From positions 1-31,855 of the IMG/VR virus record IMGVR_UViG_3300025083_000131: a stretch of 31,855 bases of DNA. One strand, written 5' to 3'. The notes under the pieces were generated by a model. The model did not search any database, was not told where the DNA came from, and worked only from the letters and a program-made list of their open reading frames with translations. This DNA comes from a virus. The position numbers and the translations under genes are program-made. Positions 1-12,800 of this stretch are shown one piece after another (position 1 is the stretch's first letter; every line of letters begins with the position of its first letter).

Positions 1-1197
1 TTCATCATAAGAAACAACCTTTCCTACAGCAGTAGAACCAAGTCCAACAGTTTGAGTTATAAAGGAATCTGGAGCAAATACTGCTTCACTATAACCAGTA
101 CCCACTAATTTAAGTGCATACAGAGCGCTTGCTTTATCTTTGGTAAGAAATGAAGAAGAATTGTAGTTTGTTGGATTTTTTATAATTCCTACTTGGGCAA
201 ATTGGTTGCCAGTAATAAAATCTGGGTTTTGAGTGTCATTTTCAAATCTTGCATAAGACAGAACATTATATGCACCTAGCTCAGAATAAATATTGGCACC
301 ATGACCTCCAGGAGGAGGAATGATTACATCAAAAATTGGAGCAATTGTTCCATTTGGTACACCACCATTCTCTAAATCTAGTGTGCCGAAAGTATAACCA
401 TGACCACCTCTAGAAACCGTGACAGATTCTACTTTTGCATCATTATTGACAACAACTGTAGCTTCTCCACCTCTACCATTACCTAGAATAGGTACTCTAG
501 TATATGTAACATTTGCCGTTCCAATACCAACACCACGATTTCTAATAGTTACAATCTTAATTTCACCACTATTTGCAGCATTCTCTCTTACTGGAGCGTA
601 AGATGCATTAGTATTCCAATCAGTTGGTACTGCAATATAACTTGTAGAATCAAATTTAATGATTTGATTTGGTTTGATGGTATAAAGATACTTCCAGATA
701 TATCCATCACCACTACTACCAGCTTCTCTAGGCTCTAGGTCAGTGAAATTTGGTTCATCTAGAGATGGACCACCTCTAAAACTATTTTCTGGGTTGGCAT
801 TATTAAATAGACAAATATAAACTTTATATTCACTATTCATTACATAGAAATTTGAGTCATAAATGTCAAATGAATTAGATGGGAGAGATGGATTATCTCT
901 TGTAATATCATTTCTCCACATATCATATGTGGTTCCAGACTGCCATACAATCTTTCTAACAACCTGACTTACATCAGTAGAGTTGATCCTCTTAAGACAG
1001 AGCATCGTATCCCAATAATCATTGGATTGATTTAAACTGTCTTTAGGTGCTGGGGGATTGGAATCCCAGTCACTTTGAAAATCTGCAGGGTCTGGTAAAC
1101 CAATCCAAGCGTAGTAAGAATTAGAAGAATTTTGGACATCATCCACAAAATTCTTCGCATTCAAAATACGTAATTGATCTGTAATTATCGCAGCCAT
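1..1197 (-). CDS. 8: Baseplate wedge protein gp8 homologue (3' end cut by window)
   Basis: This reading frame opens with ATG at 1197 (MAAIITDQLRILNAKNF) and stays open for 399 codons to the window edge, so the C terminus is missing. The first 200 or so residues (YYAWIGLPDP, the DYWDTMLCLKRI stretch, DGYIWKYLYTIKP) match my recollection of cyanophage gp8, the T4 baseplate wedge subunit that binds gp6, gp7 and gp10. T4 gp8 is about 334 residues, so this version is longer. The extra part from about residue 215 carries GxGY repeat modules (RNRGVGIG, SRGGHGYTFG) like those in the 4042-residue protein upstream. The gene is the last of the 25-6-large protein-fiber-8 run, consistent with T4 order 6-7-8. 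The stop codon of the preceding gene lies 22 bases upstream and overlaps a late-promoter-like box. Family assignment is strong; the exact length is unknown. Confidence 0.9.
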   Translation of the reverse strand, partial: MAAIITDQLRILNAKNFVDDVQNSSNSYYAWIGLPDPADFQSDWDSNPPAPKDSLNQSNDYWDTMLCLKRINSTDVSQVVRKIVWQSGTTYDMWRNDITRDNPSLPSNSFDIYDSNFYVMNSEYKVYICLFNNANPENSFRGGPSLDEPNFTDLEPREAGSSGDGYIWKYLYTIKPNQIIKFDSTSYIAVPTDWNTNASYAPVRENAANSGEIKIVTIRNRGVGIGTANVTYTRVPILGNGRGGEATVVVNNDAKVESVTVSRGGHGYTFGTLDLENGGVPNGTIAPIFDVIIPPPGGHGANIYSELGAYNVLSYARFENDTQNPDFITGNQFAQVGIIKNPTNYNSSSFLTKDKASALYALKLVGTGYSEAVFAPDSFITQTVGLGSTAVGKVVSYDE

Positions 1198-1214
1198 TTT
1201 TACCGGACTTTTTG

Positions 1215-1222
1215 TTATTTAG
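1215..1222 (-). promoter_or_regulatory. T4-type late promoter-like box before gp8
   Basis: On the minus strand the sequence reads CTAAATAA, one mismatch from the T4 late consensus TATAAATA. It ends 18 bases before the gp8 ATG and overlaps the stop codon of the preceding gene. The match is imperfect, so gp8 may also be read through from upstream. Confidence 0.45.
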
Positions 1223-3774
1223 ACTGTAAACAGGTCGGGATATACTACAACAGTTCCACCCATACCCGCATGAGCAGTACATTGATAATATAGTGAGTTT
1301 GGTGCATCAAACGGGACATCAAAAGTTGTAGTTCCATTTGATGTGGTTCCCTCTACAGATATGCCGTTAGTATATGCAGCACCACCATTTGATACTCTAA
1401 TCTCAAATGGATGAGCATTCATAGTATTCACAAATTCATACTTTTGGCCTCGTGCAAGGTATATGACAGGATCTGCTGTAGCATTTAAACCACCAGGACC
1501 AGTAAATTGATAGTGATTACTACCATCTGCACCAAGATTCCATTTACCCGAGGTGATATTAGATGCATCGCCGTAATAGGTAACAGCAGCACCAGTTCTG
1601 GCAGTCACAATACCAGCTACACTAAGACCACTAGAAGACATAGACATCCAAGTGGCACCACCAGCACCAGCACCAAAAGCATTTCCAAATTCAATTTCTG
1701 AACCACCAGGTCCGAAGCCAGAACCATCAACCCAGAAACTCATATTACCATTGGAGGTAAATATGTCTGCTCCAGGTGGTGTACCTAAGGAAGTACCATA
1801 ATATATTCCAAGATGATTCTGACCAGATCCATCTACATTCTGACCAACGGTAATATGAGCATTATTGCCAGTAGTATTAACAATTGATAAATTTGCATTA
1901 TCAGTTATAACACTTCCCGAAAATGTGGAAACACCTGAAACTTGTAAAGTGTTTGCATTTATATTGGCGGTTGTAATACCACTACCACCTCCTCCTGATG
2001 CAGTTACTGTAACTATACCTGCAGAGATTGGAGAAACACTAAGGTTTGCACCGAAGTTAATAGTTGCTGCAGTTCCAATTAGTGAACCGCCATCCCTTAT
2101 GATGACACCAGATCCAGATCCAACTACACCAGTCAGTCCAGATCCATCACCAACAAATGATGTTGCCGTGATGATACCAGTTGTAATGGTGTTTGACTTG
2201 ATATTTGCAGTACCTCCTACGCCAGTCAGTCCAGATCCATCTCCAATGAAAGATGTTGCGGTCACAATACCAGCTACAACAACACCATCAGAAGACATGG
2301 ACATCCAAGTGGCACCACCACCAGCAGGACCGAAAGCATTTCCAAATTCAAATTCGGAATTACCAGCCCCACCACCAGCTCCATCAACCCAGAAACTCAT
2401 ATTACCATTGGAGGTAAATATGTCTGCTCCAGCTGGTGATCCAAGACCAGTACCGTAATATATTCCAAGGTGATTAGCACCAGATCCATCTACATTTTGC
2501 CCAATGGAAAATGATGCATTAGTAGTATTAACAATTGCTAAATTTGCACTTCCAGCACTTGAAGCACCAATGACTAAATCACTACCAAGTACAACATCTC
2601 CAGTAAATGTAGAAACACCAGCAACTTGTAAAGTGTTCGCACTTATATTGGCGGTTGTAATACCACCACCACCTCCTGATGCAGCAATAGTAACAATACC
2701 TGTTGGACCGCCAGTGAGTGTTATATTTGCACCGGCAACAATTGAAGTCACAACACCAGTCATACCAGAACCATCCGCTCCAGTAAGAGATGGAACTATT
2801 CCTGTTAGATTTGATCCATCACCATAATATGTTGCACCAGTGACAATACCTAATGTGGAGATACCAGATACTTTAAAGTAACCCAATACATCAACACCAC
2901 CATGTTTTGTCTCAAGTCTCTTGTTATTGTTATAGTAGAATTCAACACCAAAGTTACCATCAACATTGGTCGCCATAATTTGAGTTGTCCCAGCACCACT
3001 AGTGTAGTTTTGGGTATCTGCCTTAACATTTAAACTGGCAACATTGGCCCTAATGACATTTCCATCAGAGTCATTATGGAAGATAGTAAATTCTGAGTTG
3101 TCACCTAGTATAAGTTGTTTATCATCTCTCATCAACAGTGATGAACCAAGACTTACATTGCCAGTAAATGTTGAAACACCACTTACATTTAGAGATGAAC
3201 CAAGACTTACATTACCAGTAAATGTAGAAGTACTACTGACTCCCAATATTGCTATAGTACCAACACCAGCAATATTCAGGTTTCTACCAGTAACTTCGTC
3301 ATAGACAACATCGTCTAGTACATATAAATCTCCACCAACATAAAGATCACCACCAGTCGTAGTAATACCACCACTACTTGCAAGTGTAGTAATGCCAGAA
3401 ATCAATACTGAACCGGTTATTGATGTAACACCAGTTATTGATGTTGCACCGACTATTGTTGCAGAACCTGTTATTGATGTTGCACCAGTTATTGAGGTAA
3501 CACCTAATGTAGAAACACCACTTACATTCAAATTTGTAGCGTTTATCTGTGACGGAATATTTGAAGATATTTGAACAGAACCATATGAGGTACTAATACT
3601 TACATTAGTACCCGCAGTAATTTGAGTTACAATACCAACAAAGGTTGTTGACCCATTACCGACAATGTTGTAAAGTTCAACAAAATTACTGTTAATCTTT
3701 TCGGCACCTTCAATAAGTGAGTCACCAGTTCCACTATTGGGAGATGAGCCCGTATTAATACCTTGGTATGCCAT
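1219..3774 (-). CDS. Fiber-like virion protein with C-terminal cupredoxin-like domain
   Basis: This 851-residue protein starts MAYQGINTGSSPNSG, an N terminus I associate with cyanophage tail or baseplate fibers (GTGDSL..GAEKINSNFVELY). The middle is Gly/Ser/Thr-rich beta repeat (GVSTLG, SITGATSITG, TFTGNVSLGSSL, FIGDGSGLTGV), typical of trimeric fibers. A block of about 100 residues beginning GQNVDGSG.NHLGIYYGT and ending TWMSMSS occurs twice. The last 95 or so residues look like a cupredoxin: H788 in AHPFEIRV, then C832, H835 and M838 in YYQCTAHAGMGG, the arrangement of a type 1 copper site. Copper binding is inferred, not shown. The gene has its own ATAAATA box and sits between the 4042-residue gene and gp8, so a structural role on the baseplate or fibers is likely. 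Receptor binding is possible but unproven. Confidence 0.8.
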   Translation of the reverse strand: MAYQGINTGSSPNSGTGDSLIEGAEKINSNFVELYNIVGNGSTTFVGIVTQITAGTNVSISTSYGSVQISSNIPSQINATNLNVSGVSTLGVTSITGATSITGSATIVGATSITGVTSITGSVLISGITTLASSGGITTTGGDLYVGGDLYVLDDVVYDEVTGRNLNIAGVGTIAILGVSSTSTFTGNVSLGSSLNVSGVSTFTGNVSLGSSLLMRDDKQLILGDNSEFTIFHNDSDGNVIRANVASLNVKADTQNYTSGAGTTQIMATNVDGNFGVEFYYNNNKRLETKHGGVDVLGYFKVSGISTLGIVTGATYYGDGSNLTGIVPSLTGADGSGMTGVVTSIVAGANITLTGGPTGIVTIAASGGGGGITTANISANTLQVAGVSTFTGDVVLGSDLVIGASSAGSANLAIVNTTNASFSIGQNVDGSGANHLGIYYGTGLGSPAGADIFTSNGNMSFWVDGAGGGAGNSEFEFGNAFGPAGGGATWMSMSSDGVVVAGIVTATSFIGDGSGLTGVGGTANIKSNTITTGIITATSFVGDGSGLTGVVGSGSGVIIRDGGSLIGTAATINFGANLSVSPISAGIVTVTASGGGGSGITTANINANTLQVSGVSTFSGSVITDNANLSIVNTTGNNAHITVGQNVDGSGQNHLGIYYGTSLGTPPGADIFTSNGNMSFWVDGSGFGPGGSEIEFGNAFGAGAGGATWMSMSSSGLSVAGIVTARTGAAVTYYGDASNITSGKWNLGADGSNHYQFTGPGGLNATADPVIYLARGQKYEFVNTMNAHPFEIRVSNGGAAYTNGISVEGTTSNGTTTFDVPFDAPNSLYYQCTAHAGMGGTVVVYPDLFTV

Positions 3775-3802
3775 CTTCTATACAGAATCCTTTTCTATGT
3801 TG

Positions 3803-3809
3803 TATTTAT
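3803..3809 (-). promoter_or_regulatory. T4-type late promoter (ATAAATA)
   Basis: The minus strand reads GATAAATACA just after the stop codon of the 4042-residue gene and 29 bases before the ATG of the fiber-like gene. It matches the NATAAATA late promoter recognised in T4-like phages by the gp55/gp33 system. AAAAGGA between box and ATG could serve as ribosome binding site. Confidence 0.7.
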
Positions 3810-6800
3810 CTAAACATTATAATTATTGAATTTCAAAGGTTGAAATCTTTGTACAAGAGGTGATGATGATAATCCGCTATATCCTTCAGGGAAGAATTCT
3901 AGAGCAGTTGTAGGAACTCTGTTTATGAACTGCAGTTTACCCCACGTATATTCACCGAAAATACGGGAATTATCGAATACACCGGAACCAGAAGAATAAC
4001 CCTGACTTGTGAACTCAATTCTTCGAATGGTAGTTACACCAAGACCAATACTTGAAAGATCTTTAGTTACATTTTCCGCATTCTTAACATAATATCTTCC
4101 ATCAAAGTTATTGTCAGTAAATATACCCACATTTGATTCATTGACAATAAAGAAATCACCCGGAATCAATTGACTGACCGTAACTGCCACACCTGCAATA
4201 GATACATCTCTCATGTACGAATCTTCTGGGATATGCAGTTCAATAAACGCAGTATTGATACCCGAATGTGCATAACCAACGATATTACCGTAATCACCAA
4301 AGTATGAGGTAATTCCAATCTTCTCTCTTCTAACAGAAGGTTGTTGAATAAGAACATTAGGTGCTTGAGTGTATCCTGTTCCTGCATTAGATACAGAAAT
4401 CGATACTACACCATCACCAATTACTGAGGCAATACCTGTTGCTCTGGTTCCATTGAGTTCATCTGGCAAAGAAACTGACACCACAGGGCTTGTTAAGTAA
4501 GAATAACCTGCACCAACATTACTTACAGTAAATGATGTGATTGTTCCACCGACCCCAGTAGATGCAGTGGCAGTTGCAACGTCGATAGATCCTTGGTCTA
4601 TAATTACAACCTTATCTTGATAATCTAGAAGATTTGTTTCACTACTAGAGTTAAACAACGGTCTAATGCTATCAACATAACCATAGACACTAGTGAAACC
4701 AACATATGATGTTAGATATGCTGCAGGATAGATGTACGGTTCCTGGTCAACTCTATCCTTGGTTACGAAGTCACCATCAATTGTAATATCATCAGTTTGC
4801 TTACACCAGGTAACGGGTCTTATCAGTGCAGTATTTGTAGTAACACCAGGACCATTATAAGCAAGAGTGGTTACGGTATCCAGAGTGGTAATACCAGTCA
4901 CTACTCTTGGGTCTTGGTATAATCCAAACGTTTGACCTTTTGTGATGTCATTCTTCAGTTGTAATGTATCGCCAATTTTAACGGTCTCAAGAATATCGAC
5001 AAAAACAACGTCAACATCTGGAGTACCTTTATAGAAGATAATTTTACAAGTATCACCCTTTTTAGGAGGTTCTGTAAATTCTACATAACCACCACCAGTG
5101 AAGTTATATGCAATTTCAGGAACTTGTAAAATATCATTGATTGTTATGATTAGTGCTTGAGCAGGATTGATGTTTGAACCTTTCTTAGATTCAATCGCAA
5201 ATTGTTTATTTGAAATCTTAAGAGGGAATTTTGTAGCTAACCCATCAAACAACTCATTAACACTATCAAATACATCAAGTTCTCCAACAGTAAACCCGTT
5301 AAAAGTATCTCGATATACGTCGGTAACACTTAATTCAAACGGAATGAATGGAAGACTTGAATCAGTCTTGACACCTGTGGTTCCACCAATAGCAATATTA
5401 AGTTTATCACCAACATTATAACCAAAACCACCACTTACAATTTCAAAATTGATAATACTAGAACCTTGTCCAACAATAATATCAACTCTTGCACCAGTAC
5501 CAACTCCAGATGCAGAATTAGAACTATAGACCAAAGGAATATTTGAGTATCCAAGAGGTTTGTCTATAACGACAACTGGTGGATTGTTGAAGTCAAGATT
5601 AGAACCAAGGTTATAAAGGTCAATACTATCTACATGACCATCTACAATATTTGCAGTACCAATACCAATAACTCGAACATCCCCAACAGATGACGTGATA
5701 ATACCGACACCTACGTTAGTTTGAATACCAGTTCTATAACCAGAACCACTATTACCAATACTGATTGAGTTGATTGTACCCCCAGAGTTGACAAATACTG
5801 AAGCACCAGCACTAACTAATGGTTGGAAACCAAAACCTGGAGTAGAACCAACAGAGATAAGTGTTCCTCCTCTAGGAATTGAAGCCTTATTTGGATCTTC
5901 TTCAGATGAGACACTATCACCGAGATATGTAATACTCGTAACACCTGCAACTTCAAGGAAACTATAGTCACCAGATGTTATCTGACCACCTAGAGGTTCT
6001 TGAAGAATATTTGAATTCAATACTATTGCCTGGTTTGTTGCAAATCCAACTAAATTTTGGCCATTTTGAGTCAAAGTAAAGACTTTTCTTTGACCATTAA
6101 ATCCGCTTTGAATATTATCAAAAGTGTAGTTAGTCGCATATGTATCAAGGTCATCATTAAGAATACCACTCCTCATAAAGGTTCTGCCTTGGAAACTTGA
6201 GTATGTGGTAACACCAACCCAATCCACATTATCAGGACCTGCTGTAGTAGTTCCAATTGGAGTTGCTCCAAATGGAGCAGAGGCAAAGTGAATTGTATTA
6301 TCGATAATATTATAGTTACCACCAAGCAAATTGACTGAAGTTCCTATATTATGTGATGCAACCTGTGTTCCCATCTGTGCACGTAGAACTTTGAGACTAT
6401 TCTCAGAAGAAACTCCCGTGTTCTGAACAAGCATAATCTCATCATCAATCTTGAGCAAATCATTTGCTCTGAACGATGTAATCCCAACAACATCAAAATC
6501 TACGTCAAATACAATACTTTCAGACAACTGTGTTTCAATATTAACCTCAGTTACAGGTGACTGAACCATATTATCAATTGCCAACAATGCTCTGGCATTT
6601 TGATTAGTTGCGGTAATTTTATGGAATGTTCCAATACCAACAGAACTCAGATCAAATACGGTAGGAACTGTACTCAGTGCATCTGCTGCGCTTTTTGCAA
6701 ACCCTACAGACTTTTCACTATATTTGACAATATAAAGAGTAGACGGAAGTTTATCAGTGGATACTCCAGCTACACTTGTAGTTCCGATCCCAATAGCATT

Positions 6801-9800
6801 TGCAGTTGATAGAATAGAATTTTCATAATCATAAGTAACTTTCTCACCAGTTACGAAGAAATGATCTTCCAAAACAACTTGGTTGTTCGTAGTACTAACT
6901 ATAGAAGTGCTGTTCCCTACAAAACTTCTTTGGAATACATCTAAATTGTTTGATTGTAACTTGAATGCAGTCTTTTTATCGAACTCTGTACCAGTGTATG
7001 TTCCATATTCAGAGAATAGAATGTTATTATCGAGATCAATTGAAGAAATACCGACAATGTTGTTGAAATTCTTAAGAGAAATACCAAATGCTCTTATTTC
7101 GACATTAATATTTGGATTTGGTGTATATACAAGATGAGTTTCGGTACTACTATTCGTAACACCAACTGTCCCAAGACCTACATTAGTTCTAATATCACCA
7201 TATTTCACAATTCTGTTTACAGTATCATTATCAAGGACATTTACCTCAAACATCTCATACTCATTGTTTGTAGTGTCCTCTACCGATACTATAAAGTATT
7301 CGGAATTGAATGGTGATGAGTAAGAAGCAACAATATTTTCGACAGGGGTTCCTGAAGAGGCAATAGACTTGGAATAAGATGATAGATTAGTAACTACAAG
7401 ATTTGATGTAGAAACCCCAGAAGCACTATTGTCAGCAATAGATACGACACTCACATTCGCAGTAACCGCAGTTCCTACAGTAGGAATAATATCAACTTTT
7501 ACCTGTCCACCAGAAATATATGCATTATATGTTCCAAATCCAGAACTTGGCAAACCAGCAAGACCAACTTTATTGTCAATTGCACCATATTGAAGAGTAG
7601 TTACATTTGTTCCATCGTGAAGGATATTGAGTTCGTTACCATAGTAGTTATTTTCTGCATCTTCCATTTGAATAAGAAGTTTTGCAGCTCTATAGGTAGA
7701 AGAAATTGATACCAGATTTGTAGTGGTTGCAACAGATACATTAGTGCTTGCAGTAGAAATTTTAACTACATTACCAATTTGTTGAGTTCCAATTCCAGTT
7801 ACATCATTCAATCCACTGAAGGTGAAGTAAGAAATATCATAGTTATTGTACTTAAACAGAGTTGGATAGAAGGTGAGACCCCATGAACTGGTTCCTGCAC
7901 CAATATAGTCAAAATAACCCAAAGACATTGCAGTGTCTAAAGTACCATATTGATTAACAAAACCTCTAGTTCCATCTTGCGCAACAGAAACAATACTAGA
8001 TTGTTTTCTGTTTCTAACTTCTCTATCCTGAACTAAAGTAAAGAACTTATTGAAGTAGAATTTATTGTCGAAGAAGTCTACAATAGAATATTTTGTATCT
8101 CTTGCATTACTGTTAAATTGATTGCTAATATCGTCCAGTTCTAATACTCTATTTCCTCTAGATTCAAAGTAATCTAGCAAAATTCGATTTTCGAATACAA
8201 TTTGATCGGATATAGTCTTACCATTGACAATATCAATAGTAGTTTCTGTTACCCCATCAAAATCCGGGAAACAATACAGACTACCCTCACCAATAAGATC
8301 AACTACCGTTTCTATAGTTATTTCTTTTGTTGATACAATACTACCAGCATTGTTATCGATAACCAAATCTGCAAATTTATCAAAACCGGCAGTATGGTTG
8401 AGGGAACTTACTGGATCATCCCAAGTTTTATAGGGAATTCTAGATTTAAGGGAATACGAGAAGTTCTGATAGTACTCATTATTGGGAATAACTTGCAAAT
8501 TGTCGTTCAAGAAACCAGAATTTGATTGCCAACCCGAAATAAAGGTTGTTCCTGCACCAATACCAATAGTTGAGTTAAAATCAATCTTAGATTTAACTCT
8601 AGACTTAATTTGAGAGGTTTCGGACTCAATGATACTACCAACTTCGAAATCTGAATTAGTAGAGATGAACAAATACTCACTAACCGGATCCCATCTCTCT
8701 ACTACACCCACACTCTCGTCATTTGAGACCTTTTCCCCATCAAAGAAATTAGAAATTTTGAGTTTAATATCAAAGATTGGAAAATATGTCTTTGGAGTTA
8801 CTTTTCCTACTGCAAAAGTTGTTACTTCGCCGGGAGATTCTCCATCACTAAGATAATCTGAAAGATCATATTCAATATATGAACCAGATCCACCAAGATT
8901 ACTATCAGTTGCAGTTAGAGTGAATAATGCGTAATCATAATTCTCCGAATTATAACCTTTTCCTGTAGTATTAAAACCAATCGCAATATTTTCAACAATT
9001 ACGGTCTCACCAACCTTAAATGGCCAGTCTTGAGGATCACTGAACTGCTTAGATAGTGATAGTCTTACAATTTTTGATACAGAGTTATAAGTAATAGAAC
9101 TAATACTGAATCCATTTGAATTATTGATAGGAATAATTTCTGGAGTGACATTGTTCAGTGAGATAGTGTTGTCTACAATAGTAACTTCGGTATCATCTAA
9201 CTCATAATCCAGTTTTACATCCGTTATTTGTAGTTTTGATGCTCCATCAACTACAACCAGTTCAGGAGCCTCGTAATAATTCAAACCAGCTGAACTAATG
9301 CCAATAGAATCAAATGATGCCAAAGGTTCAATTCTCAAAATTTCTGGCAAATTGCCAGGAGCATTCAGAGTTGTGTCAGATGGATAACCAAAACCAATAT
9401 AGTTAACTTTTGTTGATATAATATTGCCAATAGTAGTGCTTGACGGTTGTATTAATGCCCCAGTACCAGTAGAACTTCTTACTGAAGTAAATCCAGGAAG
9501 AGATCTGTAACCTCTACCACCATTCAAGATAGTCAATTTAGAAATAGGACCAACTGTAGTAGAAGAATTTGTAGTGTAACTAAGAATTGCTGTGGTTGGA
9601 TCGTATGAATTAGTAATATCTCTATTGTAAGGTATGTTATAATCGAAAGTCATAGATGTTACACCTACAACGTTATAACTACCATCAAATTTATTATCAG
9701 TGACATTAATCTGGTTGTTATTATAAACTGAAGTGTCAGTATATCTTCTCATCTTTACGGGAAGATTGATATCAATATTATCAGTCTCGAAGTTATACCA

Positions 9801-12800
9801 CAGATTGGTAGGAATATTTTCACTAACGTAAAGAGTTAAATTTGCATCAGTATCAATACCAACAATTCCAGATTTAGTAACTTCAAATGAATCGGAATTT
9901 GATGTAGTCCAGAATTTATTTGCATGCGATAAGTCACTGTAGATAAACATATCAAATGCGGCAAATTTAGCACCAGAATTGGTGAACGACAAAGAGTCAT
10001 CAGAAAGATTAAATTTCAAATTCTGATTTTTTTGAACTTTGATCGCAGGATTGATCCTAGAGATTGTTGTAGTATGCGCAGTTCCAATATTGACAAATGT
10101 TGGGTTTTCTTTCCCTAGTTCAGAAGCATACTCAACTAATTTAATCTGATTATTCTTAAAGACATAAACATAGTAGAGACCTTTATTGGAAAGACTAGGA
10201 TCCGGTATTACCGAACTGTAGATAACCTTATCACCGATCTGATACTTATTTTCAGGAACATTAAATGTATTAGATACTGTATTAATTCCTACTGGTTGAA
10301 TAATGTCTGGATCAAATATTATTCTTCGGTTATAGTCATCATAAATGACTGCTATTTCTGTAGTTGTGGTTGGGTTTACGTCGTTAGTAATTCTATCACC
10401 AGGTCTTATGCCATGAGTACTTGCAGTAGAAACAGTAACAACATTTTTAGAAAATCTACTACTTAATACTGATGATATATTAGTTTTAAAACTGTGGTAA
10501 CTACCGAGACCAACTGAATTAGTAAAGTAAAGAAGACCACCTGCCTCACTATTAACCCCTACATATTCTCCAGAAATACTGTCAATACCAACACGAACTG
10601 TTGCAATACCAAGGATATCCTTACTGATAGGAACTGCAAAAAGATTTCGGTTAGACTCTAGTTGGAATATATTAGAACTAGTAATACCACTCCATGCATT
10701 AATAGTTGTTCCACCATTAGTATAATAGACAATGGGAGTGTTCAATCCCAATCTATGATCTGGAATGTAGATTTGTTGTTGATCAACTCTCAGTTGAGTC
10801 TGACCCACACCTGGATTAGCGAAAACTAACGTTGTGGCAGTACCAACAGTTGCAGTACCAAGGCCTATTGCCTCGTTTGGTTCAAAATAAATTTGTCTAT
10901 TGGTTGTTAGTTCTTTTGTAGTAACAATACCTGTTGCAGTAAATGATAGTTTTCTAGGATCGTTTCGAACTAATGTACCGGCACTATGTACTACCGCAAA
11001 AGTATTATCATAACCTCTTAAAACTCGAATTCTACTCGAAGTTTTATCGATATTTAAAACCTTAAGTTTTTCAGATTCAATTCTTAGAATATCATCGGGT
11101 GCTACAATGGATTCATCAAGTGAACCAGAAACATAGACATAGGTCACAATACCCGTCACAGGACCTGTAGAGATGCCTAACGAAGTGTACCATCTATCAC
11201 TACTTACACCAACACTGTAAGAACCCTGTAAGTTCTTATACGTCTCAGACAGGCCATCGATATAAATGATGTTACCAGGAAGAAAATTATGTGGTACCGA
11301 AGTCAGACCAATAAATTGATTAGAACCGGTACTTGGATAAATCTCAACATCTTCAATAGAAGTTGTTGCAAGACTTACGGCATTTACTGTTTTACCCCCA
11401 ATCTGAGAAACCTTAACATTTAGATTACTACCACCAGTTTTAGTGTTATTAAATATAACTCTATCATTAATTTGGTAATCACTACCAGGATCAAAGACTG
11501 TAATAGAGTCAATAGTTCCTGCAGTTGTTGCAGTAATATCAATAGTTTGTTTTCTTACTGTGTTAGAGTTGAAGATATAATCATATCCACTCTGTCCACC
11601 ATTTGTATAGTAATACTTAGTATTTCTAAACCAACCTTTACCTTCAATATCATAATCAGTCTGATTAGATCTTGCTAAAAAGTTGAATGCAATAGGTGTT
11701 GACTTATAGGTATCACCAATTACATAAGGGAATACAGGTCTTCTGTAGTTATTGAATGGTCCACTAGAGTCATTTCCTTCGGAAATGGTACAGAAGTATG
11801 CATATGTTCCATTTGGATAATCTGGTGTTACACAGAATCTTCCATTATGAATATCTAAATCACCATCTCCACTAAAGATATAGTCATTGGCAAAGAAACC
11901 ATTGGGGAATGACCCATATGGAGGTCTACCCTTTTGAACTTTTTGTAATTTATAACCAGACGACATCCTTGAAATAGAACCAGTACCGTCAATATTTTTA
12001 AATCCATATGGTCCATATATTGGATTTCCATCATATGCCCATCCAACAATAGGTGAGTGATAAATGTTATCAACTTCTCCACCAGTCTGTGAATCAAAAC
12101 TTAAGTCAAAAGTACCATATAGTTCATTATCTTTATCAAATCCATTGATTACATTCAAAGACCTACGAAGAGCCCTAGGTAGATATGTAGCACAATACTC
12201 TAATGATTCATTGGAAAGATTTTCTTCAATTATGCCATCATCATCGAGTATATTATTGTAGTTCTTTTCAAATAGATTTATGTTCCAAGCCTGAATATTT
12301 GCATTTACTCTAGCACCACCACCAGATGGTATCACATTGACACTTGTCTTTCCTGCAACATAGCCAGTACCACCTTTTGATATTAGTATGCTCTTAATAG
12401 AACCATCTTCAATTATCGGAATTAAAACAGCATAGTTACCAGTATCACTAACAATCTGCAAATCTGGAGGAGAATTGTATCCACTACCGGGAGTATTAAC
12501 AACGACTTCCACAATTTTGCCATTATTGATGATAGTAGTTAATTTTGCATTAACCCCTGCATCAAATATAATCTCTGGTTGTCTCACAAAATCTACAATA
12601 TCTGAAGAACCATAACCAACACCATTTGAAGTTAAATCAATGGTCTCAACAGACCCTCTAAAAATTGGTTGGAGTTTGGCATCGTACAAAAGAATATTGC
12701 CAATGAATGGATCATCACTAATCAACCAATTAGAACCCTCATTTACTTCTACATAGAATTCATCTATTACTGAACTATTATTTGTAATCTCTGCTTCGGT

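Noticed and set aside
1507-2827. Long plus-strand open frames opposite the fiber-like gene (up to 197 codons).
   Set aside because: They mirror the Gly/Ser/Thr repeat codons of the real minus-strand gene and are Pro/Thr/Val-rich shadows without ribosome sites.
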